Of a DNA stretch of 64,000 nt, positions 34,001-46,581 are shown piece by piece. A program made the position numbers and the translations under genes. The notes under the pieces were generated by a model. It was not told the origin of the DNA. It saw nothing but the letters and a program-made list of their open reading frames with translations, and did not search any database. The DNA is taken from contig VWZL01002573.1 in assembly GCA_013396915.1 (NCBI GenBank), positions 1,217,109 through 1,281,108 of the forward strand, in the 5' to 3' direction. The stretch is from Stercorarius parasiticus. Taxonomy: Eukaryota > Chordata > Aves > Charadriiformes > Stercorariidae. Each line of letters starts with the position of its first letter. The stretch's first letter is position 1.

Positions 34001-37000
34001 TGAAGTCACTATGAAGTAATATAAGGTAGGAGAAACATCCTTGCGTTTTGATGTTTCAAGAAGACTCTTGACAAATTATACATTTACTTCCTGATGGTTT
34101 TCTCTTTCAAAATGCTTCCAATGTATAACTTTAATTTCTCTGAAGGCAACCAGGATGGACCATGGCAGCACCTTCCGTGATGGGGATTCAGACCGGTTTC
34201 TGGGTCTTGCCTCTTTGGCCTCGGGTCTCTGATGTTTGGAAAGGGGATGCCCGCAAACTGGGGAGGAGCTGCCTCTCTGGGCCCCATTGTGTCCATCGGG
34301 ACTTGCCAACTGGACCTTTTCTTTCTGTGACTTTTGATGAAGGTTAGCCGTCTGTGTGGCGGCAGTGGTGGGTAGTTGTTCAGAAGTTGGTCATGGGGTC
34401 TTCTGCAATGGGAACAGAGGCAGATTGCAGGAAAGTACTGTTATTTGGGTTTCAAATTAAGCATTTGAAAGCAGGAAGGACCGGATTTAAGGCTGTGCGA
34501 ACTTCATCCAGCTCCCTTCTCTGCACATGGTATGTTATAGTCTGTAATTACACCTTCTCCACGGGAACCCAGTCATATTCAGCGCACGTGACAGCAGCAG
34601 TGAGGGGAGGATTAAGATACCAAAGCAAGCTCAATTTGAGTCATTTAAATTTGTGATTTAAATATTTCAAATGTTTCTATATGCATACAAACTTTGTGTG
34701 ACTTGGAGTGAAACGCCGCCTTGCCCGCTTTAGCACCTCCTTGGTAATCAATTATGTCAGTAATAGGGTGGGGGGGGAGATTCGGGCCGTGCCGTTAAAG
34801 CACTTCGGTGTGAATACTTAAAAAATAAAGGTAAAAATGCAGCGATGGCAGAGATGCTGGAGGCCGGGCAGCGGTGGGAGGTGAAGGCAAGGGAAAGCTG
34901 CCAGCCAGCTGCCTTGCCAAGGGGGCACCGGCTGCGGCGGCACAATTTATGGGGCAAAATATAAAAGTTTTCATCCCAGATTTCCAGGGTCAGATTTGTC
35001 TTACTCTCTGCCATACACTGCCTCTGAATTTCATCACTGTTATTATCGTCTTGAGCTTGCTTTTCGGGCAGAAATAATGCATCTCACTGTTATGATTGTT
35101 ACTATAAGCTTTCTCTGCGTTCACTTGTGTTAAATGAGAATAGCAAAAAAAAAAAAAAGGGATTTTGTCTCCCCGTCTGGGGATTTCATCTTTCTGTGGC
35201 TTTCCTGAAGGCTTGATTGGGTTGATCTGGGGTTTGCGATGCTGGCCAGGGACCAGGGGCCCCTCGCAGTCTCCAAGGACCTGCAGGGTTGGGCTTGCTC
35301 TGGTTTCAACGTCTCTAAACCTGGGAATTTTTGAGGAGATGGCTCCCTCGTGTGGTGGCGTCACACAAACCTCGTCTCCTGCTTCCTCTCGAAAGAAACC
35401 CCCAAATTGTTCTTTTTTTTTTTAACCATAATAAGAGTTTTAACACACCCATGCAGGAACATTGTCCATTGCTCGAGAGGCTGAAAAAGAGAGCAATATT
35501 GTTGAACTCCTGCGTTGTTCTGTTGGACTCGTATCATCCATCAGTTGCGTTTGAGAAAGAAGCGCAAACCTGCCTGTAAAGGTCTTATTAAAGATGAACA
35601 ATCTCACTGCATTAAGCTGCTGGAGGTTTTGCTACTGTGGACTCGATGTTCAGAATGGTTATTAGTGCGGTGCTTTACTCACAGACTGGGGAGTAATTTA
35701 GCCGAGCAGGAAAATCATAAATAAAATAGTGGTAGTATTATACAGAACGCTGAGGGTAAGGCGTTTTGACAAAATCTTTTTAGCTGAATGTAAACTATTC
35801 CTGAGGCTCCACATAAGTTTTGTACTTAAAGTTGTAGAAAATAGAGGGCACGTTACTAGTATGGTGCTACAAGAAAATCAGTGTTCCTAATTAAAATCAG
35901 TATCTTCACAGTAGTACAAAATTTCACAATCAACTTCTGTCCCTTAGTGACTGCTAATTAAATGAATTCAGTATATATCTTTGGTCTATTTATTATTTAA
36001 TCTAATAAAAAGTTCAGAATGAAAACTGTGGCTACGGGCATGCATGTGTACCTTCATGGTATGAAAGTTGGATCTAGTCAAGCGTGCAATGCTGCTCTTG
36101 CACTGCCTCTCTGAGATTTCCCATTTGTCATGGAAAAAAAAAAATCAGCTTTTGTTCCTTAACATTCAGCTAGTGAGTTTGTGTCTCTCTTTTGCATTCA
36201 GTGGGCATTATGCCTGTCTTTAAAAACTGAACTTGCTTGGAGGTTAGCCTACATGAGACACAAAGAGACGAGTGAATTGTCCTTATGATCTCGCTGTTTC
36301 AGTGTCATAAGGGAGTTTTATTTTTCATATTTCATAGCAAGAGCTTGTGTCTTTTTTTTTTTTTAAATAGGTCTTTTCTGCTTTTTGGAAATTGCTGTTT
36401 CTTCTCCAGTTTCCTGAATATCTAAATTTATGTTCACCTTAAAAAAGACCGGACTGGGAGTGCTTAAGATTTTTTTTTTATGCAATATCAGAGGCATTTT
36501 ACTTACAGATTCAAAGCATTTTTCTTCCTTTCTATGAACATACCATTAGATATGCAGTTGGAGATACTTAACTCACCTCCTCCTGATCTGATGCCTTTGG
36601 GGTATGGTGTTCCAAGCGTCATCTTCCTCGTGTTTTCCAATAGCATGTTGTAAAATCCTTGAAATAAAGGGGCATCTGTGACAAAAGCCATTACGTTCCC
36701 AAAATACTAGCTGGATGAAGCCAAACATGCTCTTCGGGAGCGTGGCTGTGCAAAACAAGACTTCCCAAAACAAGATAAGCAGAATTACTTTTTGTTGACC
36801 CCATAAGATCCCGCTGCCTTATGGTTTGCAGGTAAATACACAGTTTTATAATGATTTATTCCATGTTGTTTTCTGTGTAGTGCTGAAAATTATTTGAGAA
36901 GGAAGCTGAGCTTGCTATGCTGAGATCAGGACTCTTTTTCTTCTCTCACCTTCTTGGTGTGAGAGCGGAGGGAGGCTGGGGAAGCGATGCTGGTACGGAC

Positions 37001-37712
37001 CCAGCATCCCTCAGCGGACAAGCATCCCCCCGGACCCGTCTGTGCTGCTCCGCCTAGGGCCAGGGATCACCCCCGAGACAGATGCCTTTCACGGCGTAGA
37101 CGTATGTGTTTTTGGTTTATAAAAAAAAAAAAGCCACCAAAACTCTTGCAATTTAGACAGCTGGTCTGGCAGTTGGTAATGTGAAGGCCTATTAAAATAT
37201 TTATGCTATTTGTTATTTAACTTCATTTGTTTTTTTTTTTTTCAAGAATTTGGAAATGGGCTGATTAAATAAGAGAGCGTGAGGTTGCTCCGGTTGGGAG
37301 TGACATGTGTTGGCAGAAATCTGGGGGCACTGGCAGCACAGGGGACTAATGCTCTGTCTTTCACTCTCCTCTAATCTAGTCATTTTGTTTTCCTTCTGGG
37401 CGAGAGGAGGTGCTGATAAATATTTTCACACTTCTGTTGGGTGGAATTTCGATTTAGTAACTGGTACACGAAGGCCTGGCTTCATGAAAGCATCTGAGTC
37501 AGTGACAAAACTCCTTTTGACTCAGCCGTAGCAGTGGAAATCAATGTTAAAAACAACACACACCCCTTAAGGTTTCATCGGCTTATTTTAGGTCTTCAAA
37601 AAACCCACTGTGCAGGATTTAATAAGAGATCCAACTTCTAAAACTTCTCAACTGTTTTAAACCATGATGCCCCAAACACGGTTTGGACAAATTTCAAGTA
37701 TCGTTAAATTGT
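31015..37712. other. Unique non-coding DNA, no gene seen
   Basis: The longest frame is 124 codons (34990-35364, minus), crossing an A run and overlapping plus-strand frames. No domain is recognised. Homopolymers include A14 near 35145, T runs near 36351 and 37229, and an A run near 37120. A CpG-containing GC-rich patch lies at 36960-37100. The segment 32100-32260 faintly resembles decayed LINE sequence but was not accepted. Confidence 0.55.
31498..31512. repeat. C-rich tract, C9-G-C5
   Basis: Nearly pure C on the plus strand, so G-rich on the minus strand. It could adopt non-B structure, but that is only compositional inference. Confidence 0.8.
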
Positions 37713-37741
37713 TTTCCAAGAGAAAACAGCTCTCTTGGAAA
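37713..37741. repeat. Inverted repeat, 10-bp arms, 9-nt loop
   Basis: TTTCCAAGAG (37713-37722) and CTCTTGGAAA (37732-37741) are perfect complements across AAAACAGCT. It lies in unique AT-rich DNA. The stem is too short to call a microRNA. Confidence 0.75.
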
Positions 37742-40700
37742 TGGAAAATGGCTATTTTAATTAGAGATAAGTAAAACCAATATAATTAAGTTTAGCATCC
37801 TCAGGGAATGATGATACCAAAACTATCACCACCACTTGAAATTTAGGAAGGGAAGTTTTAAAAACAAGGGGAAGGGTATCCACGTGTCCACTCGAGGCAA
37901 AAGCGAAATGAATTGGGTTGTTCTCTGCGTGCGGGGGAGCCCAGGCTGGATATACACATCCTCATGCCGTACAGAGGAGGGGGTGCTGCACATATAGCGT
38001 GGGAAAAGTATAAAATTCACAATGGCATGGAAATAAAAAAGGTGTTTTCACAATAATAAAAGCCAAAACAAGTGATCGCCAACAATGGCCAAGTTTTGAA
38101 ACCGGGAAAGAGCAATGGAGAGGATGGAAGAGAGAGAGAGGAAAAGGCAGGAGAAAGAAGTTCCAAAATTGCTCCTTTTCCAGTGCCCCACTTGAAGGAC
38201 AAGCTTCCTTGAAAATTTATGTAAATTTATAACACCCCCCCGACACACACACCCCGCAACTAGCTAATCAATCTGCAATTCAGCTAGATATTTAGCTAGC
38301 TCCTGATACTGGCTTCGCTGGGTTGTGTTCAACTCCTTTGACTTTTGCTAGCTGTGGGTGTTGTGAAAGCTTTAGAGCAGAGACCAAGAGGTCAATTGAA
38401 ATCTGTGTTCAGAGATGGTGCTACAGCATGAATAAATGGTGCTAGACATATGGAGATCAAATTAGTAAAGCTTGGTTTCTTGTTAACCATAGATAATACA
38501 GTGTGAAATTATTTAATTAGTAAAAATCCCTAGATATTCTGGGAAACAAAAAGGAGCAGATTGGAAGAGAGGCAATGTCGAGGTGGTCAAGGAGATGAGT
38601 GAGGGAGTCTCCATGGCTTCCTATTCTTACTAGAGGAGTGAGAAAAAGGGCAAATTTCGTTCTCTGGTGAGCTGGACTCATGTTAGTGGTGTCGTATGTA
38701 CATGGTGAGGAGTTGGCACCCAGGTGCAAAGGCATGTTTGTACAGATGGGGTGTCCGTGCCCGTGGCAGCCACGTGTCTGGTGCTGGACGAGGACATCAT
38801 CCCTTCCTGATGTCTCCCTCATGTTATTCCTATGTTATTGCCGTGCTTTAAGGTTGCTATTTGCAAACTTATACTTTTTCATGTGCTTCATTTTGGAGAG
38901 TTGCTGTTTAGACTCTGACCTTTTTTAGGGCTTTTACAGATAACACTATGATAAGTTGTTGATGAACTCTCTGAGCAACCTATTGCTCAGACTCGTGTGT
39001 ATTTCCTCTCAGAATCTGTGTAGAAGCTTTTTTGGGTGCTCAGCTGGCTTGTGTGTTTTGTTCTACCAGCCATGCGGATAGGTTGATTAGACTATATTAG
39101 GAATTAAAATTATACAAATCTTATTTCAGTGCTTCTGGTTTTGCTTTTAATTGACCTACGTTGTCACTCAAAAGTTAAAATATACGTCCTATTTTTCTGT
39201 ACCTCCGTTAAATGCAGTGCTTGATACATTTGGTTATGTTCGAACTCATATGCTCGAGGCTTTGCTCATAGTGTAAAGGTACTTTACAAAATTGTTACAC
39301 TTTATAGTCAAAATCTGGACATGACTGGGTTATGTTTCACTGCTTTTTCCTAAACTACAGTTGCTGCAGGACAGTTTCTCTATAACTTGAACTCGTGGTT
39401 ATTAGTACAAGGATTTTTCAAAACAGTCATCTTTACTTTTTTTTTTAAAAATCTTCAGTACATTCCTCAGCATCAGGGGAAATTTGGGCTCATAACCTTG
39501 CAAGTTCTTATAATTAAGTATCTGAAAATAATTTGGAGAGAAGGCACTTATATAAGAAGTGGAAATCTTTACTTTTAAGTGATTATAGTGGAGATGCATC
39601 TCCTACCTCTTCCATACTTTCGCTTTTCTACGTGAAGTACAGAAAAGCAATTTACATCCTGAAGACCTTTAAGCGTTTTTTAATGTTTCTGTTAAATCTT
39701 TTTTCTTTATTTCTTCAATAATTGATTTCATTCAAATCTTTCTTACATAATTGATATCATTCAAATGCGTGATAACTTAACAGAGGGGAGAGTAGGTGCA
39801 GATCCATTACCTGGCTTGTAATTATTTTTATCCAAATGGACAATATTTGGTTTCTTGCTTATGTTCCTAATTGCCTTTGGGAATATTTTGCTTTAAAATA
39901 TTAAGACTATTTGTATATTTTCTTTTTATATATACAGGATGAAAGAATTGGGAAGGCTGATGGCTAAGACAGCTGGTTAGGGAAAGAATTGCACTTTTTC
40001 TTGTGACTTGAAAGAAAACCCTCTGAGCAGCTCAGGGGGCTCTGTATCTTTTCAGTTGTGGTGGTTAAACTGGTGTTTGCATTTTGCCAAATGACTGAGG
40101 AGAAGAGTTGACCTGAAATGGTCTTGATTTCGCTAAAAAAGATAACAGAAAATATGACTATGCATGGCCTTGACAATGCTTGCCTGTGTAAAGCCGCATT
40201 ATATGTGTCAGCAGCTCCTCTTCAAATTTGCCACTACGAAAGCTTAAAATTTCTCCTCTAATACCATGTGCCGCATAATTCAGTTTAGGATCTAAAAATA
40301 AAGCGAGGTTCTTCACAATACTATGCACACGCAGAAGTGAAGTAAACACGTGTTACATCTGCTCTGAGTTGTCCGATTAAAATAATCGTAGTGTGAAGGA
40401 AGGAGGCAGGAGGGGCACGGAGAAGCATTTCTGAGAGCAGAGAGCTGTTGTAACGCTCGTGAAAATCAAAGCTGTGAGAGCTTGTGCGTACATACAGCAT
40501 GCTAAAATTATTAGGGTTCGCGTGGGTGCAAAGATGTTGACAACTTGAAGTTTATTTAAGCACGCCCTTAAATTTATATTAAATCAGCGATAGGAGGTGA
40601 AACTGTGTTTGATGAAATTGTTTGACCGGTTGTTTTTAAATCTGGAATTTCGTTTTTCAAACGTAATATCGTGTATAGGGAAACAACACGCAAAAAAGAA

Positions 40701-41432
40701 ATGCGAGTTATTATATAGTTCTGCTCCATAGCTTAATTTTTAGGGCCTGTGTAAATAGAATTCAATCCACCAACTGATTCAGAGAGGATAATCCATCAAT
40801 ATTTAATTTGGTAAGAAAGAAAAGGCTTTAAAATAATATAATGTAGTTCATGAATCAGATGCACTGTTGGATTCCATTATTAAATGTAGATGTATAATAT
40901 CGGTGGCCTTGTGTTTGTTATTTTAATAATTCTAATTAACTTTTGGTAATTGTAGTGGATCTGCTGCCAACTATCCTGGCTATGATCATTATTCAGGGTT
41001 ATTATTTTCAGTAGACAGTCAGCCAGTGAATATAGGAAGTTTTATGGCAAACTAAACTTAAATAGCACAAGAAGGTTTTCTTGTTGAGAAAAATGGCTCT
41101 TGGTGAACTTCATCATGATCTGTCCGTGTTTAAGAGCTGCCGAGAGATTCGGGCAATTTTTATGATAATGTAGTAATTTACAAACCCCCTATAAACAGTA
41201 TTTCACTCTTTCTCCCTGATTATCGATGATTAGTGAGATTTGTGTGAAGAAGTACAAGCTCTCTCCCTTACAATTATCCTGGTCCTCTTTTCTCTGTCTT
41301 TTTACGGTCCCACACTCCATTTTTTTTATACCGTGGTGGTTTTAATGGTGATAAACAGAGACGCTCCGGACTGAGCTGCTGCAAACATCTTAGCAGTAGA
41401 AAACTAATCCATTTATGCATGCAAGGACAAAT
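37742..41432. other. Unique non-coding DNA, no gene seen
   Basis: All frames are at or below about 101 codons with no domain. A C7/CA-rich tract lies at 38235-38255. The block 40480-41060 is described separately as a candidate regulatory element. Confidence 0.5.
40480..41060. other. Candidate conserved non-coding element
   Basis: About 580 bp without simple repeats or transposon signatures, dense in TAAT/ATTA homeodomain-type cores (for example near 40917-40945) and retaining scattered CpGs in AT-rich context. This texture is common in conserved enhancers of vertebrate gene deserts. The call is a compositional guess and cross-species alignment has not been done. Confidence 0.22.
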
Positions 41433-41525
41433 TCTTCACTTACGGTGGGTTTTGTTGTCCAAGAAATGAAAATGTCCAAGAAAAGTGTCCTTCACTTTAC
41501 GCTTGGAATTCGTTGTCCAAGAAAT
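41433..41525 (+). repeat. Imperfect tandem duplication, period about 57 bp
   Basis: The block from TCTTCACTTACGG to TTGTCCAAGAAAT (41433-41467) recurs as TCCTTCACTTTACG to TTGTCCAAGAAAT (41488-41525). A third TGTCCAAGAAA lies between them, near 41473. The spacers have diverged. Local duplication followed by mutation is the simplest reading. Confidence 0.65.
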
Positions 41526-42419
41526 CCACTGCAGAAAGGAGATGCTGAAGAAGATGACTCTGAGCATGCCGGCAGTTTTGCTTCTCTGTGTTAGGTCTTT
41601 CAGCTCCTGCAAAAACGCTATCCTGTTTCAGGTGGTAAAGGGTTGCAGTTTCTCATCAAAGATGTGTGCCCAGTGCAGGAGAAAAGCTGCTGTGACCAGC
41701 ATTGCCTTGCTGAGGAGCAGTTTTAAAAACAGTAGGTTTTTAACCCCAAGCTGTTATGATATGCAGAACTCTATTTCCAATCAGTTGGGGATGTGGCTAC
41801 CTGTAAAAGTTGGAAAGATTTACTTTTCTGCCCCAGCAGCTTTTCCATGGGAAGGAACAGTTGCAAACCCAGATATTTATGTAATCTGACTTTATTTCAT
41901 TGGGGGAAAAAAAAAAAAACCCACACCCAAAACTTGCTAGAATTTGAGTTACTGTAATTTGAAAAAGAAATTTGTAAGGGTAGATTTGCGATGGTCCCCA
42001 GGGTGAATGAGTAGGGTGAGTGAAACACCTTGCAGCACTAAATTTTCCTAGACCTGTTCTCTTTCTTGAATTTACCACACTTTTTTTTTTTAAAAGAAGG
42101 TAGGTACTCTCCAAAATGCTACATCTCTTGCCCTTAAAAAGTGAAGGTCTCATGGAATAATATTAGAGGTAGAGCAGAGCAGCTGAGATGTCTGGGAACA
42201 ATCAAACCCAAACCATTGACAAAGACGTTAGGAGAATTTGAACCTTGCAAACGTCGTCTGTTAAGACCTGAAATATGGTGCTGGGAAAAGGAACGAGCGC
42301 TTTTCTAACAGTTCAAATGTGTGACTAGGTTTAAAGGAGATATATTGCGTATTTTTAATTTGGAAATAGAAAATTCTGTAAATAAATTGAATTAATCCCA
42401 AAAGAGTGGTTGGGATGTA

Positions 42420-43240
42420 ACTTAAGACTCTTACAGATTACAGCTGTGGGGGAAGATGTCTATGTGAGACCCTATGAGTACAAAGTCAGACTGTCATCTG
42501 ATGAAGTTATTAGCACTGAGGGACAGTACCCATTAAAATAACTGCTAATCTCTTACGCTGCCAAGCTAGCTGACTGCTCTTTCTTCAAAGCTCATTGTGT
42601 TGCTGAGAGAGTTATTGAACTTCTTCTAAGCCCCTAGACAATGCTCATCTTCAATTTGCCCATCAGAACATCCATACAATTATTTGGGGCATCTTCAAAG
42701 TGTTTCATTGCTTTTGAGTAGATCATTGAGATAATGTACTCTCGTTTGATAGTGGCATGCCTTCTAGATGACAGTGTAAGAAAATGAAGCCCCCACCTCC
42801 CAGTGATCTTTTATTTTCTTCCTACCCATCACACAAGCAAGTGCAAACTCTGAGATCGCATATAACCTATAGATTCCTCAAAAGAAATTAATCCTAACCG
42901 CTTTTATCTCATTTTGTGTATTGCCTGCTGCAATTTGGTCTCTTAATTTGTTTTTGCAAATGACGAATTTGATTTCCCGCTATCAATGAGTGTCTGCCTT
43001 TCGGTAGGCTCCAAGCATGACCGGCATAATGAAAAGTCTTTCTTGCGTTGGAGTTGTACGGTTTTATATTAAGAACTTCCCTCTCTCTAATAATGAAGAT
43101 CAGATGGCAGATCTTCCTATTTCTTCACTCCAAGTTGTTACTAATCTCTATCATCAAAGTGAATGACACTTATAAGGTACAGCAAAAGTAGAAAAAATAT
43201 GTGGGAAATCTAGTAAATAGCAAATTCCAGCAATTTGCTT
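42420..43240. other. Candidate conserved non-coding element
   Basis: Repeat-free mixed-composition block with a CAGCTG E-box near 42442, TTTGCAAAT-like motifs near 42953 and few long frames. Suggested only by texture and by the absence of decayed transposon sequence. Confidence 0.2.
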
Positions 43241-43679
43241 CTGTTGACTCTCTATAAGATCCAGACTTCTAAAGTGCTGTGGTAAAGATATATTTGTGAT
43301 CTCTTAAGGGTTTGTTTTGGTTGTTGGAAATAGATGTGGGTGGATCTCGAGCGTTTATTTTTTTCTTGAAATATAAATCTCTTTTGTTGTTGTTTAGAGA
43401 GTGTTCATATCAGAACTATAATAGTATTCTGCTTTTTATTTGGCAGTGACGACACAAAGGAAAACGTTATACCCTCGGTTGCTGCAAGGTAGATGGGAGA
43501 GTTATTCTAAGTGGACGTATAGATCCCTGACATCCAGGTAAAATTTGTTTTGGTCTCCGCGTACACACAATGAAATTCTGCTGTTCTCTGCCGGCAGTGT
43601 AAGTAGCACACTTGGCTCTGCGGTCTGTGCTTGGCCCTTGTGTCTAAAACCATCTCTGCCCGGTTAACTTCTATTCACG

Positions 43680-44520
43680 GCCTTGTTTGCTGACAGATGG
43701 GAGGCATTCAACGAATGCGGCTCGAACCAATGAGGTTCTCAAATTTACAGCGGTTCACGCTCGACGGTTTATTTTTTATTTTTTATCTACATCTCAATTA
43801 CATAGTAAGATGTTCTTCTTAAAAACTTGTTTGTTATTAAGATATAAATCTACTTATTTTAGTCATGTAGTGCATGCCAGCGTAATGCAATACAAGAAGA
43901 TTACAAGCTGATGGTTAGATGTTAATAACAGTAACACAAAACATTAAGGCAAGTGACATTTACATAAGTATCTTGATCTTAATACATGTAATTTACATAT
44001 GAAAATTTAATCACCATAGAGATAAACAGCTGCAATGTTTAATTAAACTCTCCACACAAAATCAGCCTGCAAGAAGTAGTTTGTCACTGCTAATTTATCA
44101 CAATTCTCATAAGTATTCTTTAAAATAAAAATGCAAAATAAATGACTCTTATTGATAATTTCACTTCTGGTTACTTTATCGTATTCTCAACAGGCTTTGA
44201 TGATACAATTACAATATGAAGATTCTAGGCTCATTTTCTCACAATTTAGAAGACAAAACATAAATACATGGAGAACAAATGTATTTGTTTACAGACTTAG
44301 GGGTCAGCAGTATGGCAGCACTAGAGTACAATTTAGGCAAATTTAATGCCATGATAAGTTATGTGTAATGAAGGGATGCGAGTCTCTCTCTGCGGGGCTG
44401 TTTAAGGAGGAAACAATTATAAGTGAAAATTAATGCCGGCATTATCGCGGAGTTGGAACAGGCTCCTCGCTCACAGTATCACTGACTAAAACATACATTT
44501 TAGAAATCAGAGATGTGCTG
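43680..44520. other. Candidate conserved non-coding element
   Basis: A long AT-rich block with the perfect palindrome GTTTAATTAAAC (44037-44048), a CAGCTG E-box just before it and several ATTTACAT-type motifs. There are no repeats. The 74-codon frame at 43687-43911 lacks any coding signature. Regulatory identity is inference from composition. Confidence 0.22.
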
Positions 44521-44535
44521 ACATTCAGAAGGTAT

Positions 44536-44551
44536 CGAAGCCTAGGCTTCG
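44536..44551. repeat. 16-bp perfect palindrome
   Basis: CGAAGCCTAGGCTTCG is fully self-complementary with CpG at both ends. It could be a dimeric protein site or chance. Confidence 0.7.
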
Positions 44552-45381
44552 CTTCTAGTGAGGTATTTGGCAGCAAAACAAAGCGCTCAGTATCTTGAAA
44601 GAAACAATTTACGTATCTTTCTGGGGATTCTTCAAGAAAATTAAAATTAGAAGGTTGACTGAATCCTCTTCCCAGGACTAAGATAGCAATACCAGCAAAT
44701 AAAAAAAAAAAGGAGCTTTTTTGTAACTTCAGGGTAGGTAGGAATGGAGAACAGATATTTAACCTTTAGTACCTTAAAGTATATATTTTTAGGTGTGAAA
44801 TTGTGTTATATCCCAAGTAGAACAAACTATATAACAAGGCTGCGGACCACGATGAAAGTATCAGATGTGCCTTCTGCATATGCTAAGAACTGCCAGTTTA
44901 TATATAGATTTACTGAATTTCCTGTACCATGGTAACCCCAGAACACTGGGGAACCTTGTTCTGCAAATGGCAAATTCACTTACCCTTATGGACCCCTTGA
45001 AAAGATGACTCTTGGAAAATACTATTTTTGCCTTGGCTTTGGATTTTGGTCTGTTTTTTGGTCTTTTTGTGTAAGTTTTGTTTAAGGATGTGATCATTGA
45101 AGGTTATTTAGGTGATATGCCTAAAGATAATACCCGGGTCAGAGGGAGCAAATGGGGTTATTCGGTCCTGGGTTTAAAAATCCTTATTCTCAATTACATA
45201 CCAATTTAATTTAAGTAAAAACTGGGCTAAATTCAGCTTTGTATTCGTAAATGGACCTTTCAAGAGAACTATATGTGAGTAAGAAAACCAACACTAGTGA
45301 GTAGGAATTAGGTCTCACTCTAAATAAATAACATGCTGCAAAAAAAAAAAGAGTCAGAATTCAATTTTAAAGCAATGCAAC

Positions 45382-45404
45382 TTTGTTTTGGTTTTGTTTT
45401 GTTT
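45382..45404. repeat. TTTTG-type simple repeat
   Basis: Four to five imperfect TTTTG units. A similar T/G-rich patch recurs near 45550-45575. Confidence 0.7.
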
Positions 45405-46567
45405 ATTCTGAATTCCAATTTTGCAACATAGGTGGAATTAAAAGTCAAGAAAGCTGAAGTGCATAAAATTCTGCAGCTCTCATGCATCTAAGTAGCCACA
45501 TAGTCATGGTCTTATTCTTAAAATATTATCCCATAGGTATAATGCTGGTTTTTTGTGTTTTGTTTTTTGTTTTTACTCTAGATAGTGTTTTTTCCAGTAA
45601 TTATTTCAGCTCTATAAAAAACCTATCCATCAAGATTTATTTATTGCACCTGGGGCTTGGTTCAACTGCGGTTTCAGTCTCCTTTGGGTGCTCTGCCTGG
45701 CAGAGGCAAAAGTTTCCCAATAAGTGATGTTCCACCTCACAAGAACAAGAAGGAATAACCTCTGAACCAACCTAAATGGGAAATATTCTCATTACCAGGC
45801 GAATACTATTTCATCTTTGATTTTGGTGTGGTTATAATGTGTTGGCAGGCAGCTGATCGCAAGTGGCAATTTCCTGGATCTGCTGCTATTAATTGCTTTG
45901 TATTATAATGCATATGGTCATGATTCGAACTAGGAATGTAGCATATCAGGCACAGTTCCCTAGCAATTAAAATATTTGTAGTCAACAAAACAGAAGAAGC
46001 AGAATGAAGATTACAAGAAGCAATTCTGTAATTCCAACCTTTTAAATTATAGATGAGGACTGGTTGCCGAGATCTGTGAAATCTGTAGGTGCAGAGTCGT
46101 CTGCCAGTGCCAAGAAGAGAAGAGGTGCTAATCAGAAATGGAGTTTGGGGAATATATGTGTGTATATATATGATTGCAGCCGGGAAAAAGAGTGCAAATC
46201 TTTTAAAAAAATGCAACATTTTAGAATGCTGTTGTTTTCCAGTCCTACCACTGCTGGAAGATTTTTGTTCAATATAAGTAGATATGTGTCATGTTACTGG
46301 TTTTTTGATCACCTGAGCATGTCCTTAAGAGTTACCTGTTTCAGTGATTTGGGATGTCCTTAGTTTATTACTGTTAAGCAAGAGTTGAGTAAAATGAAGT
46401 ACGCTGTCTTCCTCTCCTGAGTACATTTTTTTAGCTTTCAACCCTCCCAAAATCTGAAAAAAACCTGAATATTGACCTAATCTGTAAAGTCTGCTAACTT
46501 GAAGGGAAGAATCTATTGCAGTAGAAAAAAATTCCTGTTCTAAGTAGAATATTCTAAGTAATATCCA

Positions 46568-46581
46568 CCCCCCCCACCCCC
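46568..46581. repeat. C-rich tract, C8-A-C5
   Basis: Homopyrimidine low-complexity sequence. Confidence 0.8.

Noticed and set aside
41485..41889. 134-codon plus-strand frame as a gene
   Set aside because: No domain, no splice context, and it starts inside a locally duplicated non-coding tract.
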